Shown piece after piece: positions 1-7,028 of a DNA stretch of 64,000 nucleotides. Under the pieces are notes generated by a model. That model searched no databases. It saw only the letters and a program-made list of their open reading frames with translations, and had not been told where the DNA came from. Numbering within the stretch: position 1 is the stretch's first letter; each line of letters opens with the position of its first letter. The stretch lies in contig CAVRAV010000001.1 of NCBI GenBank assembly GCA_963719165.1, positions 1,860,001 through 1,924,000 of the forward strand, written 5' to 3'. The position numbers were made by a program, and so were the translations under genes. This stretch comes from JAOUEA01 sp963719165 (GTDB taxonomy: Bacteria > Actinomycetota > UBA4738 > HRBIN12).

Positions 1-1
1 C

Positions 2-313
2 GAGCATCAGATGGCGGCCGCGGTCGAGCTGTTCCCGCTCTTCGCTCGCGCCAGCGTGCTGCGAACCTGGGCCGGCATCGTGGACGTCAGCCCCGACGCC
101 TCGCCCATCATGAGCAGGACGCCCATCCCCGGTCTCTTCCTCAACTGCGGGTGGGGGACGGGCGGGTTCAAGGCGACGCCCGCGGCCGGTCGGGTGTACG
201 CCGAGTTGGTCGCGAACGGCGAGCCGGGGCCGCTCGCGCGTCCTTACGCACTGGAGCGCTTCACCACGGGGGCCCTGATCGACGAACACGGCGCGGCGGC
301 GGTCGCGCATTGA
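2..313 (+). CDS. soxB: Sarcosine oxidase subunit beta, C-terminal part (5' end outside window)
   Basis: Only the last 103 codons are present; the frame is open from the window edge to TGA at 311-313. The residues contain the SoxB C-terminal hallmarks: a segment reading RTWAGIVDVSPDASPIM, then LFLNCGWGTGGFKATPAAG, which in the family forms the FAD-binding end of the beta subunit. The beta subunit carries FAD and covalent FMN and oxidises sarcosine to glycine. It is followed by soxD, soxA and soxG, the standard order for heterotetrameric sarcosine oxidase. The stop codon falls inside the first unit of a tandem repeat that separates it from soxD. The identity is firm from both sequence and neighbours; the catalytic N-terminal part cannot be checked here. 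Confidence 0.93.
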   Translation, partial: EHQMAAAVELFPLFARASVLRTWAGIVDVSPDASPIMSRTPIPGLFLNCGWGTGGFKATPAAGRVYAELVANGEPGPLARPYALERFTTGALIDEHGAAAVAH

Positions 314-464
314 CTGCGCGCGTGGGAGATGCGCATTGACTGCGCGCGTGGGAGATGCGCATTGACTGCGCGCGTGGGAGATGCGCATTGACTGCGCGCG
401 TGGGAGATGCGCATTGACTGCGCGCGTGGGAGATGCGCATTGACTGCGCGCGTGGGAGATGCGC
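305..464. repeat. Tandem repeat, six perfect 26-bp units between soxB and soxD
   Basis: Six identical contiguous 26-bp units occupy 305-330, 331-356, 357-382, 383-408, 409-434 and 435-460, followed by a 4-nt partial unit. Each unit is GCGCATTGAC followed by TGCGCGCGTGGGAGAT. The first unit contains the soxB stop TGA (311-313). The last supplies the GGGAG that precedes the soxD GTG at 466. Each unit therefore carries a Shine-Dalgarno-like core, a TGA and, at each junction, the palindrome ATGCGCAT. With one unit only, soxB and soxD would be about 22 bp apart; the array stretches this to 152 bp. There are no spacers, so it is not CRISPR. Confidence 0.97.
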
Positions 465-465
465 C

Positions 466-747
466 GTGCTCTTGATCCCTTGCCCCTACTGCGGGCCGCG
501 CGAGGAGACCGAGTTCCACTACGGCGGGCAGGCGCACGTGGCCTACCCCGCGGATCCGGCCGCGCTCTCCGACGAGGAATGGGCCGACTTCCTGTTCATG
601 CGCGAGAACCCGATGGGCGCATGGTCCGAGCGATGGGTACACGAAGCTGGATGCCGGCGGTGGTTCAACGTGGTGCGTTCCACGGCGACGAACGAGATCC
701 AGGCTGCCTACGCGATCGGCGAGCCGCCGCCGAGAGGCGACGGGTGA
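466..747 (+). CDS. soxD: Sarcosine oxidase subunit delta
   Basis: Encodes a 93-residue protein starting (GTG) VLLIPCPYCGPREETEF and containing YGGQAHVAYP, the signature of the delta subunit, which binds zinc through Cys residues including the CPYC pair and sits in the sarcosine oxidase tetramer. The GTG at 466 is chosen because it gives the standard delta N-terminus and lies 5 nt after GGGAGAT of the last repeat unit. An in-frame ATG at 433 inside the repeat would add 11 unrelated residues. The stop overlaps the soxA start by 4 bp (GTGA), so the two are probably translationally coupled. How strongly soxD is coupled to soxB across the expanded repeat is an open question. Confidence 0.92.
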   Translation: MLLIPCPYCGPREETEFHYGGQAHVAYPADPAALSDEEWADFLFMRENPMGAWSERWVHEAGCRRWFNVVRSTATNEIQAAYAIGEPPPRGDG

Positions 748-3434
748 CATCCTCGCGCCGCTCCGAGGGCGGCTCGGGGATCGACCGCGGCGTGCCGTTG
801 CGGTTCTCCTTCGACGGGTCCACCCGCGAAGGCTACGCGGGCGACACGCTCGCGAGCGCTCTGCTTGCCAACGGCGTGGACGTCGTGTGCTCCTCGCCGA
901 TCCTCAACCGCCCGCGTGGCGTGTTCTCCGCAGGGGTCGAGGAGCCCTGCGCCTTCGTGGAGGTGAGCGCGCCGCGGCTCGAACCAATCGTGGCCGCCCC
1001 AGCCGTGGAGCTGGTCGATGGGCTGAGGGCTGCGGGCCGCCCCGGCGTGGGACGACTCCGGGAGGACGATGCCGGTGCCGCGCCGGCCGATCACCGGAAC
1101 GTGCATGTGGAGACCCTCGTGGTGGGCGCCGGCGTTACCGGCCTTCGCGCCGCGCGCGAGGCCGCGCGCTCCGGTGAGCGCGTGATGCTCGTGGACGAGC
1201 GCCACTGGCTCGGAGGCACGGCGCACAGCGCCGCCGACATCGACGGGGAGGCGGCGGCGGCCTGGGTACAGATCGTGGCCGCCGAGCTCGACGAGGCGCC
1301 TGGGGTGCGCGTCTTGCCGCGCGCCACCGCGCTCGGCGTGTACGACGCGGGCTACGTCGTCGTGGCGCAGAGGAGCCGGGGCGCGGAGCGCATCTGGCAC
1401 GTGCGTGCCGGGCGCGTGGTCCTCGCCACCGGGGCCCACGAGCGCCCGATCGCCTTCGCCGACAACGATCGCCCCGGCGTCATGCTCGCATCCGCGGCCG
1501 TGCTCTACGCCGACCGGTTCGGCGTGCTGCCCGGCGAGCGGGCCGTGGTCTTCACGACGAATCACGGCGGCCACGCGGCGGCCGAGGCCCTCGCCGAGGC
1601 CGGCGTCGAGATCGCGGCGATCCTGGACGCCGGCGAGGGCGGCCCCGCCACCGATCGCGCGCGCGACCGCGGTATCGAGGTGCGCACCCGCTGGGCCGTG
1701 GCCTCCACCGCGGGGGGCGACCGTGTCCGATCGGTCCTCGGGGTCGGGCCCGACGGGGTCGAGGAGGTGTTCGATGCGGACCTCGTCCTCGTGGCCGGTG
1801 GGTGGAACCCCGTCGTCCAGCTGTGGCGCGGCATCGGCGGCGGCGTTCGCTACGACGACGACCTCGCCTGCTTCCTCCCCGACGGCCCGGCACCGCCATG
1901 GCTCGAGATCGAGGGAGCCGCCGCGGGGGTCGGTCTGCCCGCCGTCACGCCGTACTGGTTCACGCCCGGGGCCGACCTCAGCCACCACTTCATCGATCTG
2001 CAGAGGGATTCGACGGTCGCAGACGTGCTCGACGCGGTCGACATGAACCTGCGGTCGATCGAGCACGTGAAACGGGCGACCTATATCGGCACGGCCATCG
2101 ATCAGGGACGCACGAGCGGCGTCCACACGGCCGCCATCGTGAACGAGGCCCTGGGCGCCGGCCCAGGCGCCCAGGGCCCTTCGAACAGCCGGCCGCCGTA
2201 TACCCCGGTGCCGTTCGCGGCCCTCGCCGGCCGCGACCGTGGGAACCTGCTCGATCCCGTGCGCTCGACGCCGATCCACGCGTGGCACGTCGAGCACGGC
2301 GCCACCTTCGAGAACGTCGGCCGATGGAAGCGCCCGCGCTTCTTCCCGGCGGGTCCCTCGGAGGCTCTGGATGCCGCGGTGGACCGGGAGTGCCTCGCCG
2401 TGCGGGGCTCCGTGGGCGTCCTGGACGCATCGACCCTGGGAAAGATCGAGTTGGCGGGTCCCGACGTGGGGACCTTCCTCGACCGGCTCTACACCAACCG
2501 GATGTCGAGCCTGGCGATCGGCGCGATCCGTTACGGCCTCATGCTGGGGATCGACGGCATGGTGATGGACGATGGCGTGGCCATGCGCCTCGCACGGGAT
2601 CGCTACCTCCTCAGCACGACGACCGGCGGAGCGGCCCCGGTGATGAGCCACGTCGAGGAATGGCTGCAAACCGAGTGGCCGGACCTTCGTGTCTGGGCCA
2701 CGAGCGTCACCGAGCAGTGGGCGACGGTGGCGGTGAACGGACCCCGCGCGCGCGATGTGCTGTCACGGCTCGGCACGGGGATCGCCCTCGACGCCGCGTC
2801 GTTCCCGTTCATGAGCTGGCGCGAGGGTGTCGTCGCTGGCATGCCGGCGCGGATCGCCCGCGTGAGCTTCAGCGGCGAGCTCGCCTACGAGATCTCCGTG
2901 CCGGGCTGGTACGGGCTCGCGATGTGGGAGGCCGTGATGGCCGCTGGGACCGCCTTCGGCATCACGCCCTACGGCACCGAGTCCATGCACGTGCTGCGCG
3001 CCGAGAAGGGGTTCCCGATCGTGGGCCAGGACACCGACGGCACGGTCACGCCCCACGACCTCGGCATGTCGTGGATCGTGAACGAGACCAAGGAGGACTT
3101 CATCGGCAAGCGATCGCTCTCGCGCCCCGAGGCCAGACGCCTCGATCGCAAGCACCTCGTCGGACTCCTGCCCGTGGAGCCCGACGCCGTGCTGCCCGAA
3201 GGCGCCCAGATCGTGCTGCGCGACACCGGGACGATCCCCATGCCGATGGCGGGGCACGTGACCTCGTCCTACCGCAGCCCCGCGCTCGACCGCTCGATCG
3301 CGCTGGCGATGGTGGCGGGGGGTCGCGACCTGATCGGCACGACGGTGTTCGCCCCCCTCCCCGGGGCGACGATCCCCGCCGTCGTGACCGCTCCGATCTT
3401 CTTCGATCCCGAGGGAACGCGCCGTGACGGCTGA
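744..3434 (+). CDS. soxA: Sarcosine oxidase subunit alpha (shortened N-terminal half)
   Basis: Encodes 896 residues. The N-terminus has the Fer2-like region with the RPRGVFSAGVEEP block (about residues 57-68). A dinucleotide-binding motif VGAGVTGLRA follows at about 127-136, then a pyridine-nucleotide oxidoreductase core. From roughly residue 500 there is a GcvT/aminomethyltransferase-like domain that in the family receives the formaldehyde-level carbon on tetrahydrofolate. Usual alpha subunits are about 960-1000 residues. Here the segment between the SAGVEEP block and the GxGxxG motif is about 45 residues shorter than I expect and lacks the aromatic-rich stretch usually found there. GTG at 744 is inferred from the GTGA overlap with soxD. 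The 3' end overlaps soxG by 11 bp. Confidence 0.93.
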   Translation: MTSSRRSEGGSGIDRGVPLRFSFDGSTREGYAGDTLASALLANGVDVVCSSPILNRPRGVFSAGVEEPCAFVEVSAPRLEPIVAAPAVELVDGLRAAGRPGVGRLREDDAGAAPADHRNVHVETLVVGAGVTGLRAAREAARSGERVMLVDERHWLGGTAHSAADIDGEAAAAWVQIVAAELDEAPGVRVLPRATALGVYDAGYVVVAQRSRGAERIWHVRAGRVVLATGAHERPIAFADNDRPGVMLASAAVLYADRFGVLPGERAVVFTTNHGGHAAAEALAEAGVEIAAILDAGEGGPATDRARDRGIEVRTRWAVASTAGGDRVRSVLGVGPDGVEEVFDADLVLVAGGWNPVVQLWRGIGGGVRYDDDLACFLPDGPAPPWLEIEGAAAGVGLPAVTPYWFTPGADLSHHFIDLQRDSTVADVLDAVDMNLRSIEHVKRATYIGTAIDQGRTSGVHTAAIVNEALGAGPGAQGPSNSRPPYTPVPFAALAGRDRGNLLDPVRSTPIHAWHVEHGATFENVGRWKRPRFFPAGPSEALDAAVDRECLAVRGSVGVLDASTLGKIELAGPDVGTFLDRLYTNRMSSLAIGAIRYGLMLGIDGMVMDDGVAMRLARDRYLLSTTTGGAAPVMSHVEEWLQTEWPDLRVWATSVTEQWATVAVNGPRARDVLSRLGTGIALDAASFPFMSWREGVVAGMPARIARVSFSGELAYEISVPGWYGLAMWEAVMAAGTAFGITPYGTESMHVLRAEKGFPIVGQDTDGTVTPHDLGMSWIVNETKEDFIGKRSLSRPEARRLDRKHLVGLLPVEPDAVLPEGAQIVLRDTGTIPMPMAGHVTSSYRSPALDRSIALAMVAGGRDLIGTTVFAPLPGATIPAVVTAPIFFDPEGTRRDG

Positions 3435-3984
3435 GCCGGTCGCGAGGTCTCCGCTCGCGCACCGGTCGCAGCACCTGAGGGCCATCGGGACCGTCGATCG
3501 ATCCCTATGGGTTGCGGAGGTGCCGTTCCTCACGCAGGTCGGCCTTCGTGCCGAAGGCGTCCCGACCTCCGGTCTCGCCCTGCCCCTCGAGCCCGACACG
3601 GTCCGCATCGACGGCGAGCGTGCGACGCTGTGGCTGGGTCCCGACGAGTGGCTCGTCACCGGCCCGCCAGGCTCCGCGGGGGCCGTCATCGCGGATCTGC
3701 ACGCCGGCCTCGGAGACCGGCCTCACGCCTGCATGGATCTATCGGCGAACCGCGCGGTGCTCGACCTCGGTGGCTCGGTCGCGTTCGAGGTCCTCGACCG
3801 CGGATGCTCACTCGACCTGCACCCCTCGCGATGGTCCGAGGGCATGTGCGCCCAGACGAACCTCGCCCGGGCGCAGGTGATCCTGCAGCAGGGGCCGGAG
3901 GTCACGAGGATCTTCGTGCGGCCCTCGTTCGCGAGCTACCTCGTGGACTGGCTCGCGTCCGCCGCCGCGGCGGTCGGGGGCTGA
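3424..3984 (+). CDS. soxG: Sarcosine oxidase subunit gamma
   Basis: A 186-residue protein starting at GTG 3424, inside the end of soxA. It has the gamma-subunit pattern of a small GcvT-like fold without a large catalytic domain. Recognisable blocks are LWLGPDEWLVTGPPG in the middle, then CMDLSANRAVLDLGG and FEVLDRGCSLDLHP. The gamma subunit packs against alpha in the tetramer and completes the soxBDAG set. The 11-bp overlap with soxA argues for co-translation. The next gene on the right is convergent, ending at 4029, so this is the end of the operon. I see no strong terminator in the 44-bp gap. Confidence 0.92.
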   Translation: MTAEPVARSPLAHRSQHLRAIGTVDRSLWVAEVPFLTQVGLRAEGVPTSGLALPLEPDTVRIDGERATLWLGPDEWLVTGPPGSAGAVIADLHAGLGDRPHACMDLSANRAVLDLGGSVAFEVLDRGCSLDLHPSRWSEGMCAQTNLARAQVILQQGPEVTRIFVRPSFASYLVDWLASAAAAVGG

Positions 3985-4028
3985 CGCCGGGTTCAACGGG
4001 GCTCGTTGGGGCCTTCGGGCCGGTCCGC

Positions 4029-4539
4029 TCAGCGGTAGAGGGCGAGCTCCTGCGTGTCGGTCATGTCCAGGACGGCGTGCGCGTCGGTAGCCTGGGCTGG
4101 CGAGCCGTGCGCGACCAGCAGATAGCGACCGACAGACAGGTCCTCTTCGTAGTCCTGCACATTCGCGGCCGGGACACCCACCTCGGCGAGGACGCCGATG
4201 CCCGCGCCGGCCAGGGCCCCGGCGCCACCCCCGATCACCGCCGCGGCGAGCAGCCCGCTCGCCACGACGACGGCACCACCGGGGATCGCGAGCGTCACGA
4301 GCGCTCCCGTCGATCCCGCCGAACAGGGCACCGCGACCGGCGCCCTTCGCCGTGGGGCTATCCGCCGCGTCGAAGGCCCCCTCGGGTGCCGCCTCGCCGG
4401 CACCCACGACCGTGATGCGGTCCTCCGGGACGCCGCGCTCGCGCAGGGCGTCGAACCCCAAGCGCGCCTGCTCGTCCGTCTCGTAGACCGCCACGACGGA
4501 GGCCTGTTCGCCGCCCGCCGATCGACCCGTCTCAACCAT
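4029..4539 (-). pseudogene. General-stress-type protein with glycine-zipper segment, broken by one extra base
   Basis: The N-terminal part (start 4539, reading VVAVYETDEQARLGFDALRERG, then DRITVVGAG) resembles the short alpha/beta domain of bacterial general stress proteins. The C-terminal part, in another frame, has a Gly/Ala-rich hydrophobic stretch (GGAVVVASGLLAAAVIGGG) and ends near DMTDTQELALYR at 4029. One surplus C in the CCC run at 4315-4317 explains the shift; dropping it joins LFGG to STGALVTL and gives a continuous 169-residue protein. The gene lies 33 bp after metF on the same strand but seems unrelated to betaine use. The exact family is uncertain. The frameshift could be real or a sequence error. 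Confidence 0.7.
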
Positions 4540-4572
4540 CCTCCGCCTCCATGCCTCGTCGCCCGGCCAAGG

Positions 4573-5460
4573 CTAGCCCAGATCCCGACCGAGCTCCGCG
4601 AGCATGCGCTCCTGCCACGCGACCGTGGCCTCAACCTGATTGAACGTGAACAGGTGCAGCGCGACGACGGCGGCGGTTGGATCGCACATCGAGGGCGCCA
4701 TCCCCTCCAGCAGGGCGTCGGGGCCGAAGCTCCCGGGCGAGAGCAGCTTTCCCACCATCCGCCGGTTCTTCATGAGATAGCGCGCCGAGTCGGCCACCCC
4801 GATCTTGGCCGAGACCGCCATAAGTTTCTTCAGATCGGCGACCCCGGGCGTGCCGAGGTTCACCGGGAGTTCAACCCCCGCCGCCCGCATGCGGGCGATC
4901 CAGGCCATGATGGCGTCGGGGTTGAAGCACATCTGGGTCGCCATGTAGGCGGCGTAGCGCTGCTTCTCCACCAACACCTCCACCAATCGGGCCTCGGAGA
5001 TGTTCGGGTGACCTTCCGGATACGCCGGGACTCCGATCTCTGCGAAGGGATGGCCGGTCTCGTGGATGGCGCGAAGCAGCGACAGCCCGTCGGGGTAGGC
5101 GCCGGGATCCTTCGCGTCGCCCCCCACGACGAACGCTCGCTCGAGCCCCGAGCCTGCGCAGCGCTGGAGGAGGTCGGCGAGGTGGGCGGCGTCCCGAACC
5201 ATGTGCGCGGACAGGTGCGGGATCGCCTCGTGGCCGTGATCACGCAATCGCTCGCAGAGGTCCAGCGTGGCCTCGAGCCCCCTGCCGGGCGAGGCGGTCA
5301 CCGTCACCGTGGCCCGCGCGGGCAGGTGGGCGGCGTGCTCCATGGCGCTCGCGAGCGGGATCAACTCGAACTTGGGCTCGGCTACCAGGGCGCGCAGGGC
5401 CGATCGCTCAGGCGCCGAGAGCGCGTTCGACGGCTTGCGTTTGCCTAGCACCACGTTCAC
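4573..5460 (-). CDS. metF: Methylenetetrahydrofolate reductase
   Basis: A 295-residue TIM-barrel flavoprotein of the MetF family. It opens with KFELIPLASAMEHAAHLPA and has PHLSAHMVRD, FVVGGDAKDPGAYPDG (the GGD block) and CFNPDAIMAW, which match family blocks for substrate and FAD contact. It interconverts 5-methyl- and 5,10-methylene-tetrahydrofolate. At the end of the corrinoid methyltransferase operon it most likely works in the oxidative direction, taking the methyl-THF made from betaine methyl groups. GTG at 5460 is chosen because AGGAGGACGA lies directly upstream on the minus strand. It is separated from the upstream mttB-like gene by 26 bp. Confidence 0.88.
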   Translation of the reverse strand: MNVVLGKRKPSNALSAPERSALRALVAEPKFELIPLASAMEHAAHLPARATVTVTASPGRGLEATLDLCERLRDHGHEAIPHLSAHMVRDAAHLADLLQRCAGSGLERAFVVGGDAKDPGAYPDGLSLLRAIHETGHPFAEIGVPAYPEGHPNISEARLVEVLVEKQRYAAYMATQMCFNPDAIMAWIARMRAAGVELPVNLGTPGVADLKKLMAVSAKIGVADSARYLMKNRRMVGKLLSPGSFGPDALLEGMAPSMCDPTAAVVALHLFTFNQVEATVAWQERMLAELGRDLG

Positions 5461-5486
5461 TCGTCCTCCTGCTCGCGGGCGGCAAC

Positions 5487-7028
5487 CTACACGTTCGAGT
5501 CCGGGAACGAGGCCTTCTGACGCTCGATCCACTCGCGCAGCTCCAGGTCGACGGCCTCGTCGATGGCCGGGGGTTCGTAGTCGGCGAGCGTCTTCTTCCA
5601 TATCGGGTTGGCCCGGGTGGCGGACTCGAGCGCCCCCTCGAGCTCCCATTGTTCGAAGCTGTTGTTGTCGGCGACGGAGGAGCGGAAGAAGGCCGTCTCG
5701 AAGTTCGCGAGCGTGTGCGCGGTTCCCAGGAAATGCTGACCGGGACCGTTCTCCACGATGGCGTCCACCGCCTGGCCGTTCGGGCTCAGATCGACGCCCT
5801 TCGCGAACGCGTGCATCATCCCGCACTGGTCGAGGTCCATCACGAACTTCTCGTACCCCATGGTGAGCCCCCCCTCGAGCCATCCGGCCGCATGCAGCAC
5901 GAAGTTGACCCCGCCCAGCACGGTCGGCTGCAGCGTGTTGGCGGACTCGTACGCCGCCTGGGCATCCGGGACCTTGGAGGCGGTCAGGGAGCCGCCGCTG
6001 CGGAACGGAACGCCCAGACGGCGCGCGCATGCCGCGAGGGAGTAGAGCACGAGCGCCGGCTCGGGCGTGCCGAACGTCGGCGCGCCGGACTGCATGGACA
6101 TCGAGGATGCGAAGGACCCGAACACGACCGGCGCGCCCGCCCGCACGAGCTGGACGTAGGTCATGCCCGCGAGCGCCTCGGCGAGCGTCTGCGCGGCCGC
6201 CCCCGCCACCGTGGCCGGGCTCATGGCTCCCGCCAGGATGAACGGCGTGATGATCACCGCCTGGTTCGCCTCCGCGTAGGCCTTGGCCGCTCCGAGCATG
6301 CTCGAGTCCCACACGAGCGGCGAGTTCGCGTTGATGAGGCTGAGGAGGTACGTGCGCTCCTCCAGCGCGTCCTTCCCGAACAAGATGCGGGCCATCTCGA
6401 CCGAGTCCTGCGCCCGCTGGGGGTGGGTCACGGACCCCATGAACGGCTTGTCCGAATAGCGCATGTGCGCGTAGACCATGTCGTAATGGCGCTTGTTCAC
6501 GGGCAGGTCGACCGGTTCGCAGACGGTGCCGCCCGAGTGGTGCAGGAACGGCGAGCTGTACGCGAGCTTCACGAAGTTCCGGAAGTCCTCGATCGTCCCG
6601 TAGCGTCGGCCGCCGTCGAGGTCCCGCACGAACGGCGATCCGTAGGCCGGCGCGAACACGGTCGCGTCCCCGCCGATCTGCACGTCGTGCGCGGGGTTGC
6701 GGGCGTGCTGGACGAACACCGAGGGGGCGCTGGCTCGGATCACCTCCCGGCACATCCCCCGCGGGAACCGCACGCGCTCCCCTTCGACGCCGGCGCCCGC
6801 GGCTTTCAGCAACGCGAGGGCATCGGGGGCGCCCTTGAAGTCGATCCCGACCCGTTCCAAGATCGTTTCGGCGTTGTCCTCGATCACGCTCAATCCTTCT
6901 TCGGAAAGGACCTCGAAGGGCGCGAGCGTGCGCGTGATGTAGGGGACGGCCTCGACGGCGTGCGCCGCCCGCACGGCCGCCCGCCCCGCGCGCCCGCCGG
7001 TGCGCCGCGCTCTGGGAGCATCGCTCAT
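5487..7028 (-). CDS. mtgB: MttB/MtgB-family methylamine:corrinoid methyltransferase, non-pyrrolysine type (glycine betaine likely)
   Basis: Encodes 513 residues of the trimethylamine methyltransferase (MttB) superfamily: ILERVGIDFKGAPDAL, then HARNPAHDVQIGGD, FAPAYGSPFVRD and LHHSGGTVCEPVD. There is no in-frame amber codon, so it is the pyrrolysine-free subfamily, whose characterised members demethylate glycine betaine or other quaternary amines rather than trimethylamine. It would transfer one methyl from glycine betaine to the corrinoid protein encoded at 10324-11016. The start overlaps the end of the activase gene by 4 bp (ATGA). The symbol follows the MtgB precedent and the betaine context; the substrate is inferred, since proline betaine or carnitine enzymes belong to the same superfamily. 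Confidence 0.85.
   Translation of the reverse strand: MSDAPRARRTGGRAGRAAVRAAHAVEAVPYITRTLAPFEVLSEEGLSVIEDNAETILERVGIDFKGAPDALALLKAAGAGVEGERVRFPRGMCREVIRASAPSVFVQHARNPAHDVQIGGDATVFAPAYGSPFVRDLDGGRRYGTIEDFRNFVKLAYSSPFLHHSGGTVCEPVDLPVNKRHYDMVYAHMRYSDKPFMGSVTHPQRAQDSVEMARILFGKDALEERTYLLSLINANSPLVWDSSMLGAAKAYAEANQAVIITPFILAGAMSPATVAGAAAQTLAEALAGMTYVQLVRAGAPVVFGSFASSMSMQSGAPTFGTPEPALVLYSLAACARRLGVPFRSGGSLTASKVPDAQAAYESANTLQPTVLGGVNFVLHAAGWLEGGLTMGYEKFVMDLDQCGMMHAFAKGVDLSPNGQAVDAIVENGPGQHFLGTAHTLANFETAFFRSSVADNNSFEQWELEGALESATRANPIWKKTLADYEPPAIDEAVDLELREWIERQKASFPDSNV

Noticed and set aside
305..464. CRISPR array
   Set aside because: The 26-bp units are contiguous with no spacers, and no cas genes are nearby; it is a simple tandem repeat.
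708..2669. Long minus-strand open frame opposite soxA
   Set aside because: No motif, and soxA on the plus strand is unambiguous; it is a shadow of third-position GC bias.
5487..7028. Pyrrolysine-containing trimethylamine methyltransferase
   Set aside because: The gene reads through without any in-frame amber codon, so it belongs to the non-pyrrolysine branch.
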